DNA from: Phylloscopus collybita
Taxonomy: Eukaryota > Chordata > Aves > Passeriformes > Phylloscopidae
Reading direction: 5' to 3'
DNA length: 64,000 nt
NCBI GenBank assembly: GCA_027886175.1
Contig: JAJNNQ010000137.1
Location: 4,716,001-4,780,000 of the forward strand
In this document: one piece after another, positions 47,576-60,872 of the stretch
Layout: each line of letters starts with the position of its first letter
Position numbering within the stretch: the first letter of the stretch is position 1
Translations under genes and position numbers: made by a program
The notes under the pieces: generated by a model
Told to the model about the DNA's origin: nothing
Database searches by the model: none
What the model saw: the letters and a program-made list of their open reading frames with translations, nothing else

Positions 47576-50500
47576 TTTTTTACTTATTCTACACTTATCC
47601 TGGTTTCTGTCTCTTTCGAGTATGCAAATCTGCCCTTAGTCACTCTTCTCTGTTCAGATCTTTGGATAGAGTAGTGAAGAGATACTTTGGTTTTCTCATT
47701 GGCAGTAAACCTAACTGGATTTATCAAGTTACATAACCCTAAAAAGATTCACTTTTGACAAAGGCAAAATCTTGGCTAGGATAAACCACCATGTCTCATT
47801 AAGTGTGTCCTGCCAGCCTGCCTTGCTGAATACTTGGCTCCAAAAGCTCCTTTTGAAGTCAGTGAAGTCCTTATTGCCATCCCTGTGGAATGTGAAAAAT
47901 TGCACTCCTGATGTAATTTTTAAGGTAGAACAAGAATTTTCCTTACCAAGAGGGTATTACAGGTTTTAAACTATATGGTTTAAACTACTGCTCCAGCATG
48001 AGGGAAATAATGATGAAAGAATGATCACAGAGTAAATCATTTTCAGCCCACAGAAAGAGCATTGTTGCTCTCCCACACAAGGATAAAAAAAACCTCGAGA
48101 CTGGTAATGATAACTTGATTGTCTCCTGCACTGCCCCAGCCTAAATAGTGTAATTTTCCTGTCATATAAAAATATCTGAATGACAACAAGGCAATACTGT
48201 AGTTCTGCACCCTGCTTAGTATTGACCCTAGGTGTGAATTGTCAGTTCACTACTCTGAGGAGACAGTCACCTATCTTCCACTTAACCCTCCTTTACATAA
48301 AATAATTCTGATACCTCGTGCCTCTACCAGTCCTCCATCCAGTCCTCCTGCGATGCAGAGCAAAACAAAAACTCAAGTGACCTTAGTGAGCCTTGCCCCA
48401 GCTCCTCAGGGGATGGGCTGTGATGACGTGAGATGTGCAACACACAACCACAATGGACACAGCAGAAGGGGGGGAAAGGAGAGGATATTTCACCTTGCCT
48501 TCAGCTGTAGGATGTGTTTAATGAATTGAACACTTTTTAAAACAACACACAGTGCCATGTCCAAGCCTGTGCACTTTTTTTTTTTTTTCTTTCAGTGGCA
48601 GGTTCACAATCTGAAATTCATCTTTCTGAGTGAGAAAGAAATAGGTTAAATGGAGTAAAAATGTTGCTCTGCTAAAGATGCAACCTGTTTTGTAGCAGTC
48701 TTGTGCAGGATTTCTGTGGCATTCACATCACCAATCTGAAAATAACGCACATCTTTTATGGTTTTGCTGTGACACTTTGCAAGACCTCTTTACTGAAAGC
48801 CAGGTGAATTAAATGAGCCTAAAAGCAATAAACTATATACTTTACCCTATCATCATTGAAATGAACAAGATTATAGTTCCAGCCACTTTCAGAGATTAAG
48901 GTTAGTTCCAAGCATTATGTGTGACTTTTAGTGTCCTCTTCCTACAGTACCAAAGGAACAATAAATTGTTACTACAGTCCATAAAATCATTGTAAATATA
49001 ATACATCTCAGTTGATACAAATCAACTTTGTTAGGATTTTATATAACAAATACGAGCTATTAAATGATGAGCGACATTTCACTCTTTTATTAGTTGAACT
49101 AGAGAAGGTTTTTATCTTTCATTTGTGAAGAGACAGTTAAGACAAAACTTCCAGGCTTCTCATCAAATGGATTTAGAAGATTCCATATTAAAAAAGCAAG
49201 AGAGGCAAAGGATCACTAGATTTCAACAGATAATTGTAAAAATTACAAAGAGATAGCTGGAGTATTAGTAAAATTTCACCACTGGGCACTGCAAACAACA
49301 TCATTTTGCTTACTTTAAGTGCCCAGAAATAATTTTAATAGTCAGCATTTAGATGAAAGAACACAAACTGTTGATGACATTGGATACAAACCAGGTAGGA
49401 GGCAAGGAGTTAAGGTGAATACAACAGGCAGCTTCTGAACAGCTTTTCTGCAAAAGAAAATACAAAAAAAAAAATTTTTTTTACATTTTATCCTTCAAAA
49501 CTAATGCAATATTAAAAAGATAACTTCAATAAACCCAGAAAGAATTCACAACTAATAATGCAGAGTTTGTCCAAGGCCTGGTATGAATCCTGTCACTGCT
49601 AGTTGCAAAGCTCTTATGCCTCCATGTATTCTTATTGCTTTTTAAAGCAATCTGGACTTGAAAGCAATCCAAAGCTACATTGTTATGTTGTAAATTGATG
49701 TACATCAACGTTAAACCAGTCATTAGCGTGAAGGGAACCAGAAGAAGTCAGGGAGGACATAAATTATTCAGCACACAGGGCCTCAGCACTCAGAATAATA
49801 TTTTTCCATATGCTTCCCTTTTTAATGTAAAAAATAAATGTACACACGTATACACACACCCACACTTACAGACATTTTCTATGAATCCTTCAATTCTGAG
49901 CCTCTCTGAGACAATATCACACAGATTTAATCCAAATGCTTAGTCCAATTGTTTTCACAGTGGCATTATTGTATCTTTTGTATTTGGTGAGCAGAGGGAC
50001 AAATAAGTCTGGTGTTGACTAAGAGGTACCCATGGTAATGTTATCAAACCTCTCAGGTTTTGACCTGTTGTTTTTGTTAAGAACATGATTTGTTTAAAAT
50101 TAAATGCTTTTCACAATTTTAGCCATTGTATATTGTACTAAGATCAATAGACCCCATTTGTGTTCATACCTTTCATGGTTCTAATTAATTATCCTACATG
50201 TTAAAAAAATACTCAGCAACTTTACAGAGAAATTGTTTCCACAGCTGTAACTAGTCATAAGAGAAAGATGTCTTAAAAGGGATGTCTTATAACCCAGGAG
50301 CATACCAGAGGAGAGAAAAAAAAAAACAAGCTCTTCTCTATTAAAGAAATAGAAATCATCATTTTTTAAAATCCAATTTTCTTTTACAATTTTCCCTGTA
50401 TTTAATGTACAAGCTGCACTGAGTGGAAACTTAATTTGAACCAGGCAATGTCATTTTCAAATTTATAATCAATAAAAAAAAATGTTATCATGTATTTCTG

Positions 50501-53224
50501 GTGGCACAATGGAACATTTATGAAGCTGTATCCATCCACTCCCATTTGCATGAAATATTTGTGGTCCTGCCATGAGTCACAAACCTCAGAACTTAAATTT
50601 GAAACACATACTTCCTAATAGCCTCTCTTTAATAATGTATCTGTGTTCCTAATCAATGTGAGTGAAATGTTTTCATAATTTAATAATAAAGTGGGTACAT
50701 TCAGAATCTTGAACAGGTGAGGATAAATCATGTTTGCCTGTGAATAACAGCTTTTATCATTTACTCAGTGGGATCATAATGTATTCTTTCAATCTGCACC
50801 AAAGGTAGTAGCAGGAAGCTATTTTATAGATTTCTTGGTAATCTGAGCTGATGTTATACCTGTTACAGGACACTTCCAATAAAATAGAAACACAGCAGGA
50901 TGAAAAAAGATACAAATGGTGTATTTATACCAGTCAATAAAAGCATGACTCTGTAGTAATAGAAAATTTGTTCATGAATTGTGAAGTACCAGTGGCTCAG
51001 TTGGTAAGGTATTAAAGTAATTCGTGTCCTGCCTTTGTAACTTTTTCTTACAATTGTACCTTTAATTTGCTGTCTCATTTTCATTGACAATGAGAAAAAG
51101 TAAGCCAGGTACCTTCACAGACCTTAGAATCAAAGCAGTTTAGTGGAATGAATTTTTATTTTGTAGATCATTCCCTGTAACAAGAAGGAAGTCTAGCACA
51201 CATGGACACATGAACTCATTTCTAATGGCTCAAATTCACGTTTTAGACCTTGCATTTTAATGACACGAGACATATTTTGTTTGAGATGCCAGGTCTACTT
51301 AGCAATAACTTAACACAGGATTGCTTCCAAAAATGTTAGCACTGCTCTCTGCAGCTAATGTGTGTCAGCAAATGCTTTTCTCCTCTTTGCTGAAACTGCA
51401 GATTTTGGGGACACTGCCATTCAGCACAAAGGTTGCCATTTGGGCTCACTTTGCAGGACAGAGTCGGTAATTTGGAAAAGAGTGTTACAGATATGCAAGT
51501 TAATAGTCTGTGCCAGACTCTGACCCTGGTCACACTACTGAAATTCAGAGTCATTCCAGAATGAGTAAAAATTATTCTGCTTTATGGTTACTCTCAGTAA
51601 GCTGTGATTCTCATCAGAGTGAGCCCTGAATTACTTTTAAACCAGGAAATGAAAATTAAATACATTGAAGAGAAATAGGAGCAGCCATAGTGCATCAGAA
51701 GTGTAATCTCTACGTCTGGCTGGAGGTGATTATTATAGCTCAGTTATTCTCTAAATTTTGGTAAATAGAGTTAGTTTGGCACATTTAAGTATCTAGTCTC
51801 CATTCTTTTAACTGTGTATTTTCTGGAGTATTTTAATGTCTGAAGGGATATTTCTCTATTGCTTTTGTTTTACTAAGTGTACATTTGTTAATTTTTTCCT
51901 GGATAGGAAATTCTGATTTTTATAAACATGTACTTTTAAATCCTACAACTCTAACTATATTCAGTCTGTAAGGGAATGTTCTTTCTAGCATCTATGGGAA
52001 AAAAGAAATCACGAGTGGTATAAATTTTGCATCTCGTATCCTCTTTAGTATATAAATCTTGTGCAAAGGAAATAGGGCCTCCATTATCTCTTAGAGATGA
52101 AACAGCTTCTAATATGAATAGTCTGCATTCCCTCTGTCATGTTCCTGGGGGATAGGTTAATAAATAATGAATTAAATGTCATATTTTGAAGTCTCTTAGT
52201 TCACGGTGATGCAGCTTTCTTACATGTTTATTAAATTTCAATCTTCATTAGACAAGGTTAGTGGAGAAATTAGGTCCCTCTTGTATTGACTTAGTAATGC
52301 AGAGCTATAAAATAAATAAAAAGCAGATATATTTTTGCACTTTTTAATCATCTGTGGGTCTTTCCTTCATTCTGACTGTGCCAGATACACCGCCTAAGAC
52401 TGAATCAGATGAAATATTTGTCAAATTTTGACACTGTCCACTGTGAAGGTTCAAAAGGGAAAAGGTTCGAAATTACATGCTGGATTTGAACTGATTTGAG
52501 CAACTCACAAACAAATCTGACAAAATTCCTTATAAAAGCTCCTACTTAGCACAAAATGCCCAAGACCTTGAGATCTGTTTGGATTCCAGACACAGAATAC
52601 AGAAGAAAAGAAAGACTGCTTAACAAGAATTATGATCTTGAAATTAATAGTTGCAGCTGGAAAAGGTGAGAAACAAATCTCCAGCTGAGATGCCATTTTG
52701 TTATAATTACAAACACACAAGTCAAATAGCAACATGTACAATCACACATGAGGAACCTGTTAAGACAGTTAAGTACAATATATGCATGAAATGGTTATCA
52801 TTAATTCCATAATTAGGAAATGGATTTTGAAAAAAAACATTAATTTGCAATGGCATCATAGTTGAGGAAATTTTTGGTAGAAAATGGCAAAAATTTCTGA
52901 AGGAAAGGGAAAATAAACAATACTACACAAATATAGTACTGTCAGTGGCAAGATACCTGTCTAGTTACAAGGAAGTTGAAATTCACAGAACTATTTCCTC
53001 TGGTAATAGATGGCAAATCATTATTCTCTTGGGAAAAGGTGGCATTAATATAGAAACTGTAAGGAAGGTCATCTAAAAAGAGACAAAGTGGGTAAAACAG
53101 TGAAAGAACTATGGGATTGGAAAAAGTTATAGAGGGATCCCAATGTCATTGGTGTGGTTGGATATAAATGTGGAAAAGGCTTTGAGGAGAATTATTTTCT
53201 GCTCTCTTGCCACTTTCCATACTG
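47576..53224. other. 5.6 kb of unique sequence, no gene recognised
   Basis: No transposon is recognised. It contains a T14 run (48575-48588) forming part of a strong acceptor (CTTTCAG) before a 34-nt open stretch with a GTGAGA donor at 48630. An A11T8 run lies near 49464-49482. 50400-50870 is a repeat-free AT-rich stretch with an exact octamer ATTTGCAT at 50544-50551. All open frames are under 100 codons. Confidence 0.45.
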
Positions 53225-53725
53225 TTTAGGCCTCTCTAGGAGAACAGAATGCAGCTCTGATCACTCCTGTGTGAGGAACGTGCTTTCAGACATGGACAGA
53301 CACCAGCAGGCTGTCAGGATGAGCACAGGAGCAGAGCATTTCCTTGCAGGACACAAAGAGAGTTTGGCTTGTTTAGCCTTGCAAAACACAGACGAAGACA
53401 GGATGTGATTGCTCTCTATAAACTTATCAGGTGGGTAAACACCAGGGAGAAAAACTGCTTAAACTAAAGAACAATATTGGTCCAAGAACAAATAGTTATA
53501 AATTGCCCATGAATAAATTTAGGCTGGAAATTAGATAAGTTTTCTAATCCTCTGGTGAGTAAGATTCTGAAACAGTCTTCCAGAAAGAATAATAAAGGAA
53601 ATGGGGACTCTAGTAGGTTTTAAGAAGGGGCATTAAATAGTTTTTGAAAGGGATTATATGGTGTGGGTGCCTGTGATGAGCAGATTGGATTCAGTGGCCC
53701 AGTGGACTGTTTCCTATTTTATAAG
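53225..53725 (+). mobile_element. older CR1-type LINE fragment, ORF2 C-terminal part
   Basis: Recognisable by TTGGCTTGTTTAGCCTTGCA, then GATGTGATTGCTCTCTATAA, AGGTGGGTAAACACCAGGGA, TTAGGCTGGAAATTAGATAA and TCTGAAACAGTCTTCCAG. It parallels the CR1 order '..slakr-r-gd-iaiyky', 'rleir', 'vlfwnslp'. It is clearly more diverged from, and different to, the other copies: no AAGGTCCCTTCCAAC tail, and it ends GATGAGCAGATTGGATTCAG. I infer an older CR1 subfamily. Confidence 0.8.
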
Positions 53726-56700
53726 CAGATATTCCAGTCAGACTGATTCCAACGAATTATATCCAGCTCTTTACTCCTGGGTGTCCTGTTTGAGTGGATA
53801 GTGATACAAATGGATGAGTCGTCCCTGGCTGCCCTAAACCAGAACTAATAATTTACTTTTCTGATGTGTTTTATGTGAACCTGAAGGTAAAAGACATCAG
53901 AAAATGGAAAAAAAATTTGAACATTTAAAGCAGGTTGCTAGCTGGAGAAAACAAATCACAAAGAGAGCAAAAAGACACTTGATGCCACCAAGAAATGTGC
54001 ATTTTACAAATATAAATTGTCAGCAGTTAGATAGGGAAATATGAAGAAATAATGAGGCTCTTTGGTCAACATGTTGACTAGCTGTGTTAGCATGTGGCAA
54101 GCTGTTTGTAAATATGTTAAAGGTGAATTTTGAAGTAGAAAATAGGGTGATGGTATTTACATGAATTTGCTTTAAAGTTTGTATGGCAGTGAAAGTGGGA
54201 GGGCAGAAGAAAGCGGATGCATGGGAGCAGGCAAGATGAAAGTGTGAAGAGAGAGGTGATAGACAGGCAAGGCTGCAGGTGGTATGGAGCCATGAAATTG
54301 AAGGGAATGGTTCCCACTGAATGCATGGGAATGCAGAAAGTGAGAAAAACAAAACAGTACCAAAATGACAAAAAACAGAAAATGAAGTTTGCAATGCCAT
54401 TTCAATAGGACACAAGCAAACTAAAATTTCATGTCTCAGGGAAAAAAAAAGGTGGTGTTCAAAAGCAGCCTAGAAAACTTCAGTGAAACTTAAGTCTGAA
54501 AATGTGACTCTACCATGAAGATATTGCACATATCGGGAATTCAATAATTCCAATAAAATCCTTAAATTATCTGTAAATAGACATTCCAGATGGTTGCAGA
54601 TGCTCAATCGCCTTCAACCCACAGTGAGCCATTACCTCTTCAAACACTCATATGGGTATTGTTAAAAGTGCTCTCTCTAAAACCCAGGTCTGAAAGTTGT
54701 CTCTAGCAGAAGACAGGACATTTCATGGGTGCTTTCCTCTTTCTGCACTTCTGATGGAAACCAATTCATGTCAGACCTAGCATTTAAGTTTTCACTGTTA
54801 TAACTTCAAAGAATTATTTCCTTTGATAGATATGCTCTGTTTCCTTGAGCATGGCCTTTATGTACTCAATCTACCCCTTTTTCCTCCCAAGTGATATTTA
54901 GCAATTATTGTTACCTAATTCCTGAATGAAAAATTACAGGGCTCTGTTCTGTAATTATCAATGACCTTTCAGTGTAGAAATATGCAGCCAAAGGGATGCA
55001 ATGGGACTGCCACAGGCAGGCTGAGTGTTTGGACAGATATCAGCAAGAATGCTGTCCCTCCCCCTGAGCTGCCCTTTGTTGGAGCCCAGTACAGATGTAG
55101 GCTAGAGCTTTGAAAAAACTTTTCTGATTGCTGCTTGTCAGTAAGCACAATGAGGAGGTGATGGGCAGCAAGTAGCTGCTATCTATGAAAAAGCCTAGAA
55201 AAAAGCCTAGCCAAGACCAAAGCACTAAAACCCCTGATGGAAGCTTCCCTCTCTTCTGCTTCTAAAGTTGGTTCCACATGGAATCATCTCTGCTGAATTG
55301 TGTTTGGTGCAATAAATAGACACAGCAAAGAAGAAATATCTTCTATGATAGTCACTGAGTGTTGCCATACGGGCACCACCCTTCCTGGGGCAAGGCTTGC
55401 CCTGTATTCATAGAGGCAGCAGCACAGTAATTTTCTGAGCTTTAAAACAAGAGCAGAGCTGGCCCATGTGCTTCCACAAACATTATTCCTCAATTTATCC
55501 ATTCAAATTTGTAAATAGGGCACTTTCCACATATGTCTATTGCTGTTCCTGTATTATTCTGCTAAGAGGGTCCTAATACTTCAGATATTCTTTTTATTAC
55601 TCTTGTTTCTTTTTTTAATCTGGTAGGAACTAAACTTAAAAAGTAGTCCACTTTTCTAGTTTTGACAGGATTTTGCTCAGTCCCTAGCTATACTAACCCA
55701 CATATGTCTGGAAGAACCCATCATTCCCACAGTAAGTGAAAGCCATTTCTTTAATGGTGTAAAATTGCCATGTATTCCTTGGTTACTCAGACTTTAACAG
55801 CTTTTCTTTCTGAATCATTTGCCCTACTAAGTGCTACATTCATAGAAATACCTGTCACCATTTTTAATGGACATTGTGTTGCAGAACCACAGTGCCAAAG
55901 CACTACCTCTAACTATCTCCAAGCTGTTTATGTGTAGGTAGATTCAGGGGCATATGCAGGTAAAATTTTCATACTTATTCGACACCATGATGAGCAAAAA
56001 TGCCTTAAAATTGGACAGGATCAAGGAACTGTGAAGCATCTTCAAAGCATCCATGTGTCAAAAAGGGTTATATATTTAAGGAATTTTCTCCTTCCACTGA
56101 CTCAGAGTAAACTGTGAGAGCTGCTCAAATCACACCATTTAGGACGGGAAGTGAAGGCGACTTCTGTCTCAGTAGTAGGAATCTAATTATCCATTTGGAA
56201 ATCAGCCAAGATCCCGAATCTAATATAGATATAGTATTCCATATTAAATGATGCAGATTTTTAAGAACCACATGTTGCCAACTTTCCACTGTACTTACTT
56301 ATTAAAGACATTTTCAGCAGCCTCTTGTCTTGTGATAACATAGACATTACCTCAGGCTTGACACAGAGTCTCAGGCTGCCTAGTGAATTCATCCACTCTG
56401 GTGCTTTGTCTCACGGAGAGGGCTGCTGTGCATGCACTCCCCAAGCTGGATATCCCACCTATCCCACTAATCCTGGAAGATCTGAGGAGATAACTCCTGA
56501 GGCTGAGTGGCCACGGGTGGTGGGATGCTATTGAGTCTAAATGAGAAGAGAAATCTGAGTGTCAGAATCTTTGCTGCGAATCACCACTGCCATCCGGTGT
56601 GATATATTAATTTATAATTAAATGTTGACTTTTTTCTCCCTAAGGATATTTTGGCTTCTAGACCAGCACAGTTCATTAGTTAGTTGCTGTGTTTGATTCA

Positions 56701-58205
56701 CTTATTGTCATGCCTTTGATCACTTTCCATACAAATGAGCATGTCAGCGTGGATACCAAAACCTCTATGCTTCTCTGTAACTGCAGGCAGAGCATTCCTA
56801 AGCAAGGAATAGCATTTTCTCAGCCTCAGTCTTTGCTTCTCATGACAATTCCCTTATTTCATTGAAACTAATGAAACTTGCTCAGAATCTATGTTTTGTA
56901 TCATGATGGTTTCTCTTCCTGGCATCTACTATATCATCAAGATAACCAGTCTTATTTTCATCAGACTGTCTAGAGATTATTAAAATGAGTAATTCTTGCT
57001 AGTTGAGATGAAAAAACTGGTGTTTTAAGAAAAAATCTAGGTGAGAGAACATCAATGCTATTTTCACACTAAGTCTATATGAACTCTAAATAATTATATT
57101 TCTGTGCTTAAATATAGTACATATAGAATTCCTGTTCTGCATCAACCCTCAAAGGATAATAGTGTTTCTATCTGTCAGAAAGAAAAGACACAAAAACCAT
57201 GAAGTTTGTAAGAAGCCTGATTAGAATTTAAGTACCTTATTTCTAGTACCTTAGTTACCAATTGGTTGAGCTCTCTTACTAAAAACAGCAGGTGTCTAAT
57301 TCTTTACAAGATATTTTCTAACTTTTTATAGCCACTAAAAATTTGTTTACTGCAAAATAAAAAAAATACGGAGCTGAAAACACTTTTTAGGAACCTTGTC
57401 AACACTGATGATCTGCAGATTATATCAGCTTGTTAAAATGCACCGTCAACTTTATAAAACATTTTTTACATTTCTCACAGCTTTTGCTACGAAGAGCACC
57501 TAAGACTCCTGTAACTGAAGGATTAATGTATTTTTTAAACCTGCCTCTTTAATCTTTCAGTATTTCTCTGAGCATTTGTCAGAACTTTTGCTTGCACACC
57601 TTCATTAACTCTCCTGTGCAGTCACTCAGTTTGGATTCGTTTACTGTAAATTCAACCATCTAGAAGTTACTATGGGGAGTAAATGAGCTTTCTGCAGGGA
57701 CAGCTGATCCCTCGCTAGGACACACGTCTGGTATACACAGAATTGTTTTCTTCTGAAGTTATCTCTCTCCGCTGACTACAGAGGAAGCAGAGGCAATAAC
57801 CTCTAAAGAAACAACAAATATTTTAGCAGCTGAAATGATGAGACAAATTCCTTTGCCTTCTGTTTTGTTTATGCAGTTGAGTTACAGGAGAGGGAAGGAC
57901 AGGTTTTGGGTTTTTTAACAGGGTATCAAGATTATGATTATGCATCATACAGCAGAGAAAAAAAAATGAAAACTATTTTGGCTCGTATTCTTAAATTCAC
58001 AGTTATGGAAATTATGTCCCCCCTACATGCACACATATCACTGGAAACTGTGCCTATGACTGTATTTCCGTATCTTAGCTACAACTTCCCTGCTGCACAG
58101 CTAAGAGGCAATTGAAGTATTCGTCCCCTGATAACTTTTGGTGTAACTTGATACAATTACTAAGCTGGGTTTGTCACCAAAAGAGATCATTCCTCTTTCC
58201 CCATG
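53726..58205. other. 4.5 kb of unique sequence, no gene recognised
   Basis: No transposon is recognised. The 131-codon minus-strand frame at 54020-54415 reads through a purine-rich plus strand and is compositionally biased (Ser/Phe/His/Leu). A strong acceptor (TTTTTTACATTTCTCACAG, ending 57480) opens 23 codons to a stop with no clear donor; a terminal exon cannot be excluded. A direct repeat AAAAAGCCTAG occurs twice near 55187-55210. Confidence 0.45.
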
Positions 58206-58500
58206 TATTCATAGAGTCACAGAATCATAGATTCACTTAGGTTGGAAAAGACCTTTGAGATCATCGAGTCCAACCTTTGAATGAACACCACCATATCTAC
58301 TAAACCATAACACTTAATTCCATATCAGTTGCTTCTGGAATACTTCCAGGGATGGCAAGTCCACTATTTCTCAAGGCAACCCTTTCCAGAGTTTGGCAAT
58401 CCTTTCAGTGAATACTTTTTTTCCTGATGTCCAACCAGAACCTCCCTTCGTGCAGCTTCAGAACATTTTCTCATGTTCCCATCATTAGTAAATTCCCCAA
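58206..58500 (-). mobile_element. CR1 LINE, ORF2 end plus 3'UTR, antisense
   Basis: Left edge ATAGAGTCACAGAATCATAG (two antisense octamers), then TTAGGTTGGAAAAGACCTTTG, GATCATCGAGTCCAACCTTTG, AACCCTTTCCAGAGTTTGGC and TTTTTTCCTGATGTCCAACC. Complete 3' tip, truncated inside the last part of ORF2. Its body aligns by eye along its length with the 30938-31245 copy. Confidence 0.94.
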
Positions 58501-60654
58501 CTCCTCATTGACTAAAGCTTGCATTGAGTGGGGATTCAATGCCAAACTCTGTGTTCAAGAACAATTTTGTTTAAAATTTGCCCACTGACCCTGCTCACCA
58601 GGTCAGTGATGGGAACACATTGGTTGGGTTGGCAATGGGTGGAAGAGATGGACTGTCCCCATTTGCAGCCCTCAGCATTTCTAGGTAAACAGCAAATCAC
58701 ATCCTAAACAACACTGCATGGGTTGGAACTCCTATGTAAGATATAAATAGAAATGTAAGCACAAATACAATGTTCAGATAATTTCTTTGCTTTACATCTT
58801 AAGAGAAATAGAATATTTTGGATTTATTTATTCTTATCCTCTCATATTCAGACATGGGCAGTGATGAAGTTTTAACCACCTGAAAATAAATTCTTCACTC
58901 TGGATTTGTAACTGGATGATGCAAATATCATAACAGGCTGCTGTTCCTCTTTGGGTCTTACAACTCCATTGAGTTTGGGAGGAAAAGCCCAATCTTTCTT
59001 TATCCATGCTGGAGGGACAGAAGGAGGGAACATAATCAAATTATGGTCAGGAAATTTATCAAAGAACATCACTCCTAAAAATTGTAGTCAAACATACAAA
59101 ACATTGCCTTTCAAAATATGTTTCTGCAGTGCTTTGAAGTTATCTTTTCCTACTTAGACAGGATTTTATATCATTAATGATCTATCTTGTTCATACATTA
59201 CTTTTTATGGTCTCTGTTCATTTCACATTGATTTTTCCCTGACTTATTAAGGTCTCTGTCTCAGACCTTAGGCACTCTGCAAATGTAAATTGCAGTACAG
59301 AAAATAAAAATGCCAAAATCAGGCTGTGCCTGCCAAGTCATAACTCAATAATATCTACCATCTATGAAAATAAAATCCATAAATACTTCTTAATATCTAC
59401 ATTAGCTTCGTAGAACATAATCTGTAAATGCTGTAACCACTCCCTCTTCTGATGCATGAAGTTGCTTAATCCAGATACTGGAAGTATTTTTTCTTTTTTT
59501 TTTTAATGAGCATTAGTATTAAAGTGAGGATCAAAGTGAATCTTCAAAGCTTCCTCCCGTCTAAGCATTTGCAGGATCCTGGGTGATCTGCATATAATCT
59601 TGCCACTGTACTTCAGACTGTTTGGGTGCTAAACTTCATGTTGAATATATAAACAAGGCTGGATTGCAGCAAGTGTGCTGTGCAAATGTTGCAGTTTGGA
59701 GAAGTTCTTTCTCTCCCTGGCTGCACAATACCAGGGAAATTCTGGGAAGATCATCATAAAACCTGCAGGAATTATTAGAGGAAGAACTAATGATGGAAGA
59801 ATGTAAAAATATATCTGACTAGTTTTGATGAAAGAGTGTCTACAACTTATAAATAAATTGGTCTAAAAAATCACTTTTAAGTTTGTGTCCATTTTCAGCA
59901 GGCCCGTAACCAATTTTCATTATGGGTTGTACAGCACCCACAGATGAAATTCACACCATGGTGTCTTTCTATCTTATGGATATGCAGGTAAATATATCAT
60001 TTATGATGTGCTTATTCATTTGGAAGATGGAGGAATATTTTCAACACATTCCACCGGGATATGTAGAAAACATTGATATCCTGGTAGGCATGAGCCTCAC
60101 AGTGGTTTGAGAGTTTAATTTGCACAGCAAATAAGAAGTATAATGTACATGAATTATAATGCAAAACGGCTGTTTAATTCAAGAGACATCCAAGGATTTA
60201 GATGGCTGCAGATATATACAATATGTATGAGGAATATAAGTATATCCATATTTTGAGAAGGAGGACCTGACGTCTGCAGGGATTTCAACATTACAAAAAA
60301 GTAACACGAGGTTTCTTAGCATCTCCTAAAAGTACAAATCCATCTTGATGTTCAAGACACCGTTTCGGTTTACTTTAAAATTCATATAATAAATGGGTAC
60401 TTTTGTCTGTAGAAAACAAATTCACTGGGTGTTTCAATGGACAGCAAACAGGAAGAAAACAGGATGAAAAAGTATTTGGTAGCATCTAAGCAAAAGCTGA
60501 TGAAAGCAGGACAATCTGTCCTCACATCTTCTTCAGCTGTTCCACATGGATTCAGCCTAGGAGACAGCTGGGTAGGTAAGGGAAAACATGCCAAGCTCAG
60601 GTGATGGGTAGGTAAGAGCTTTAAAAGCAAAGATGGTAGATTTTAATGAGATAT
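58501..60654. other. unique sequence with two isolated exon-like segments
   Basis: No transposon is recognised. An 89-nt segment at 59899-59987 and a 39-nt segment at 60537-60575 each lie between good splice signals (see findings). Neither connects reliably to anything else in the window. Confidence 0.4.
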
Positions 60655-60872
60655 TAGAAATAAATTCTTCCCTGTGAGGGTGGTGAGGCCCTGGCACAGG
60701 TTGCTCAGAGAAGGTGTGGATGCCCCATCCCTGGAAGTGTTCCAGGCCTGGTTAGACGGGGCTCTGAGCAGCCTGGGATAGTGGAAAGTGTCCCTGTCCA
60801 TGGCAGGATAATGGATGATCTTTAAGGTCAGTTTTAACCCAAACTGTTTTCTGATTCTGTGATTCTATGAGA
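60655..60872 (+). mobile_element. CR1 LINE, last codons of ORF2 plus complete 3'UTR
   Basis: Positions 60656-60781 keep an intact frame for the ORF2 C-terminus: RNKFFPVRVVRPWHRLL, REGVDAPSLEVFQAWLDGAL, then SSLG and a TAG stop at 60779-60781. The 3'UTR follows (AGTGTCCCTGTCCATGGCAG, ATGATCTTTAAGGTCAG), ending in GATTCTGTGATTCTATGAG. No stop or frameshift interrupts this short piece, so it is among the better preserved copies here. It is 5' truncated and cannot move on its own. Confidence 0.95.

Noticed and set aside
50993..51029. tRNA-like A box (TGGCTCAGTTGG) with a B-box-like AATTCGTGTCC downstream
   Set aside because: The A-box match is exact, but the boxes start only 26 bases apart, the B box has several mismatches and no cloverleaf can be drawn. 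I take it as coincidence.
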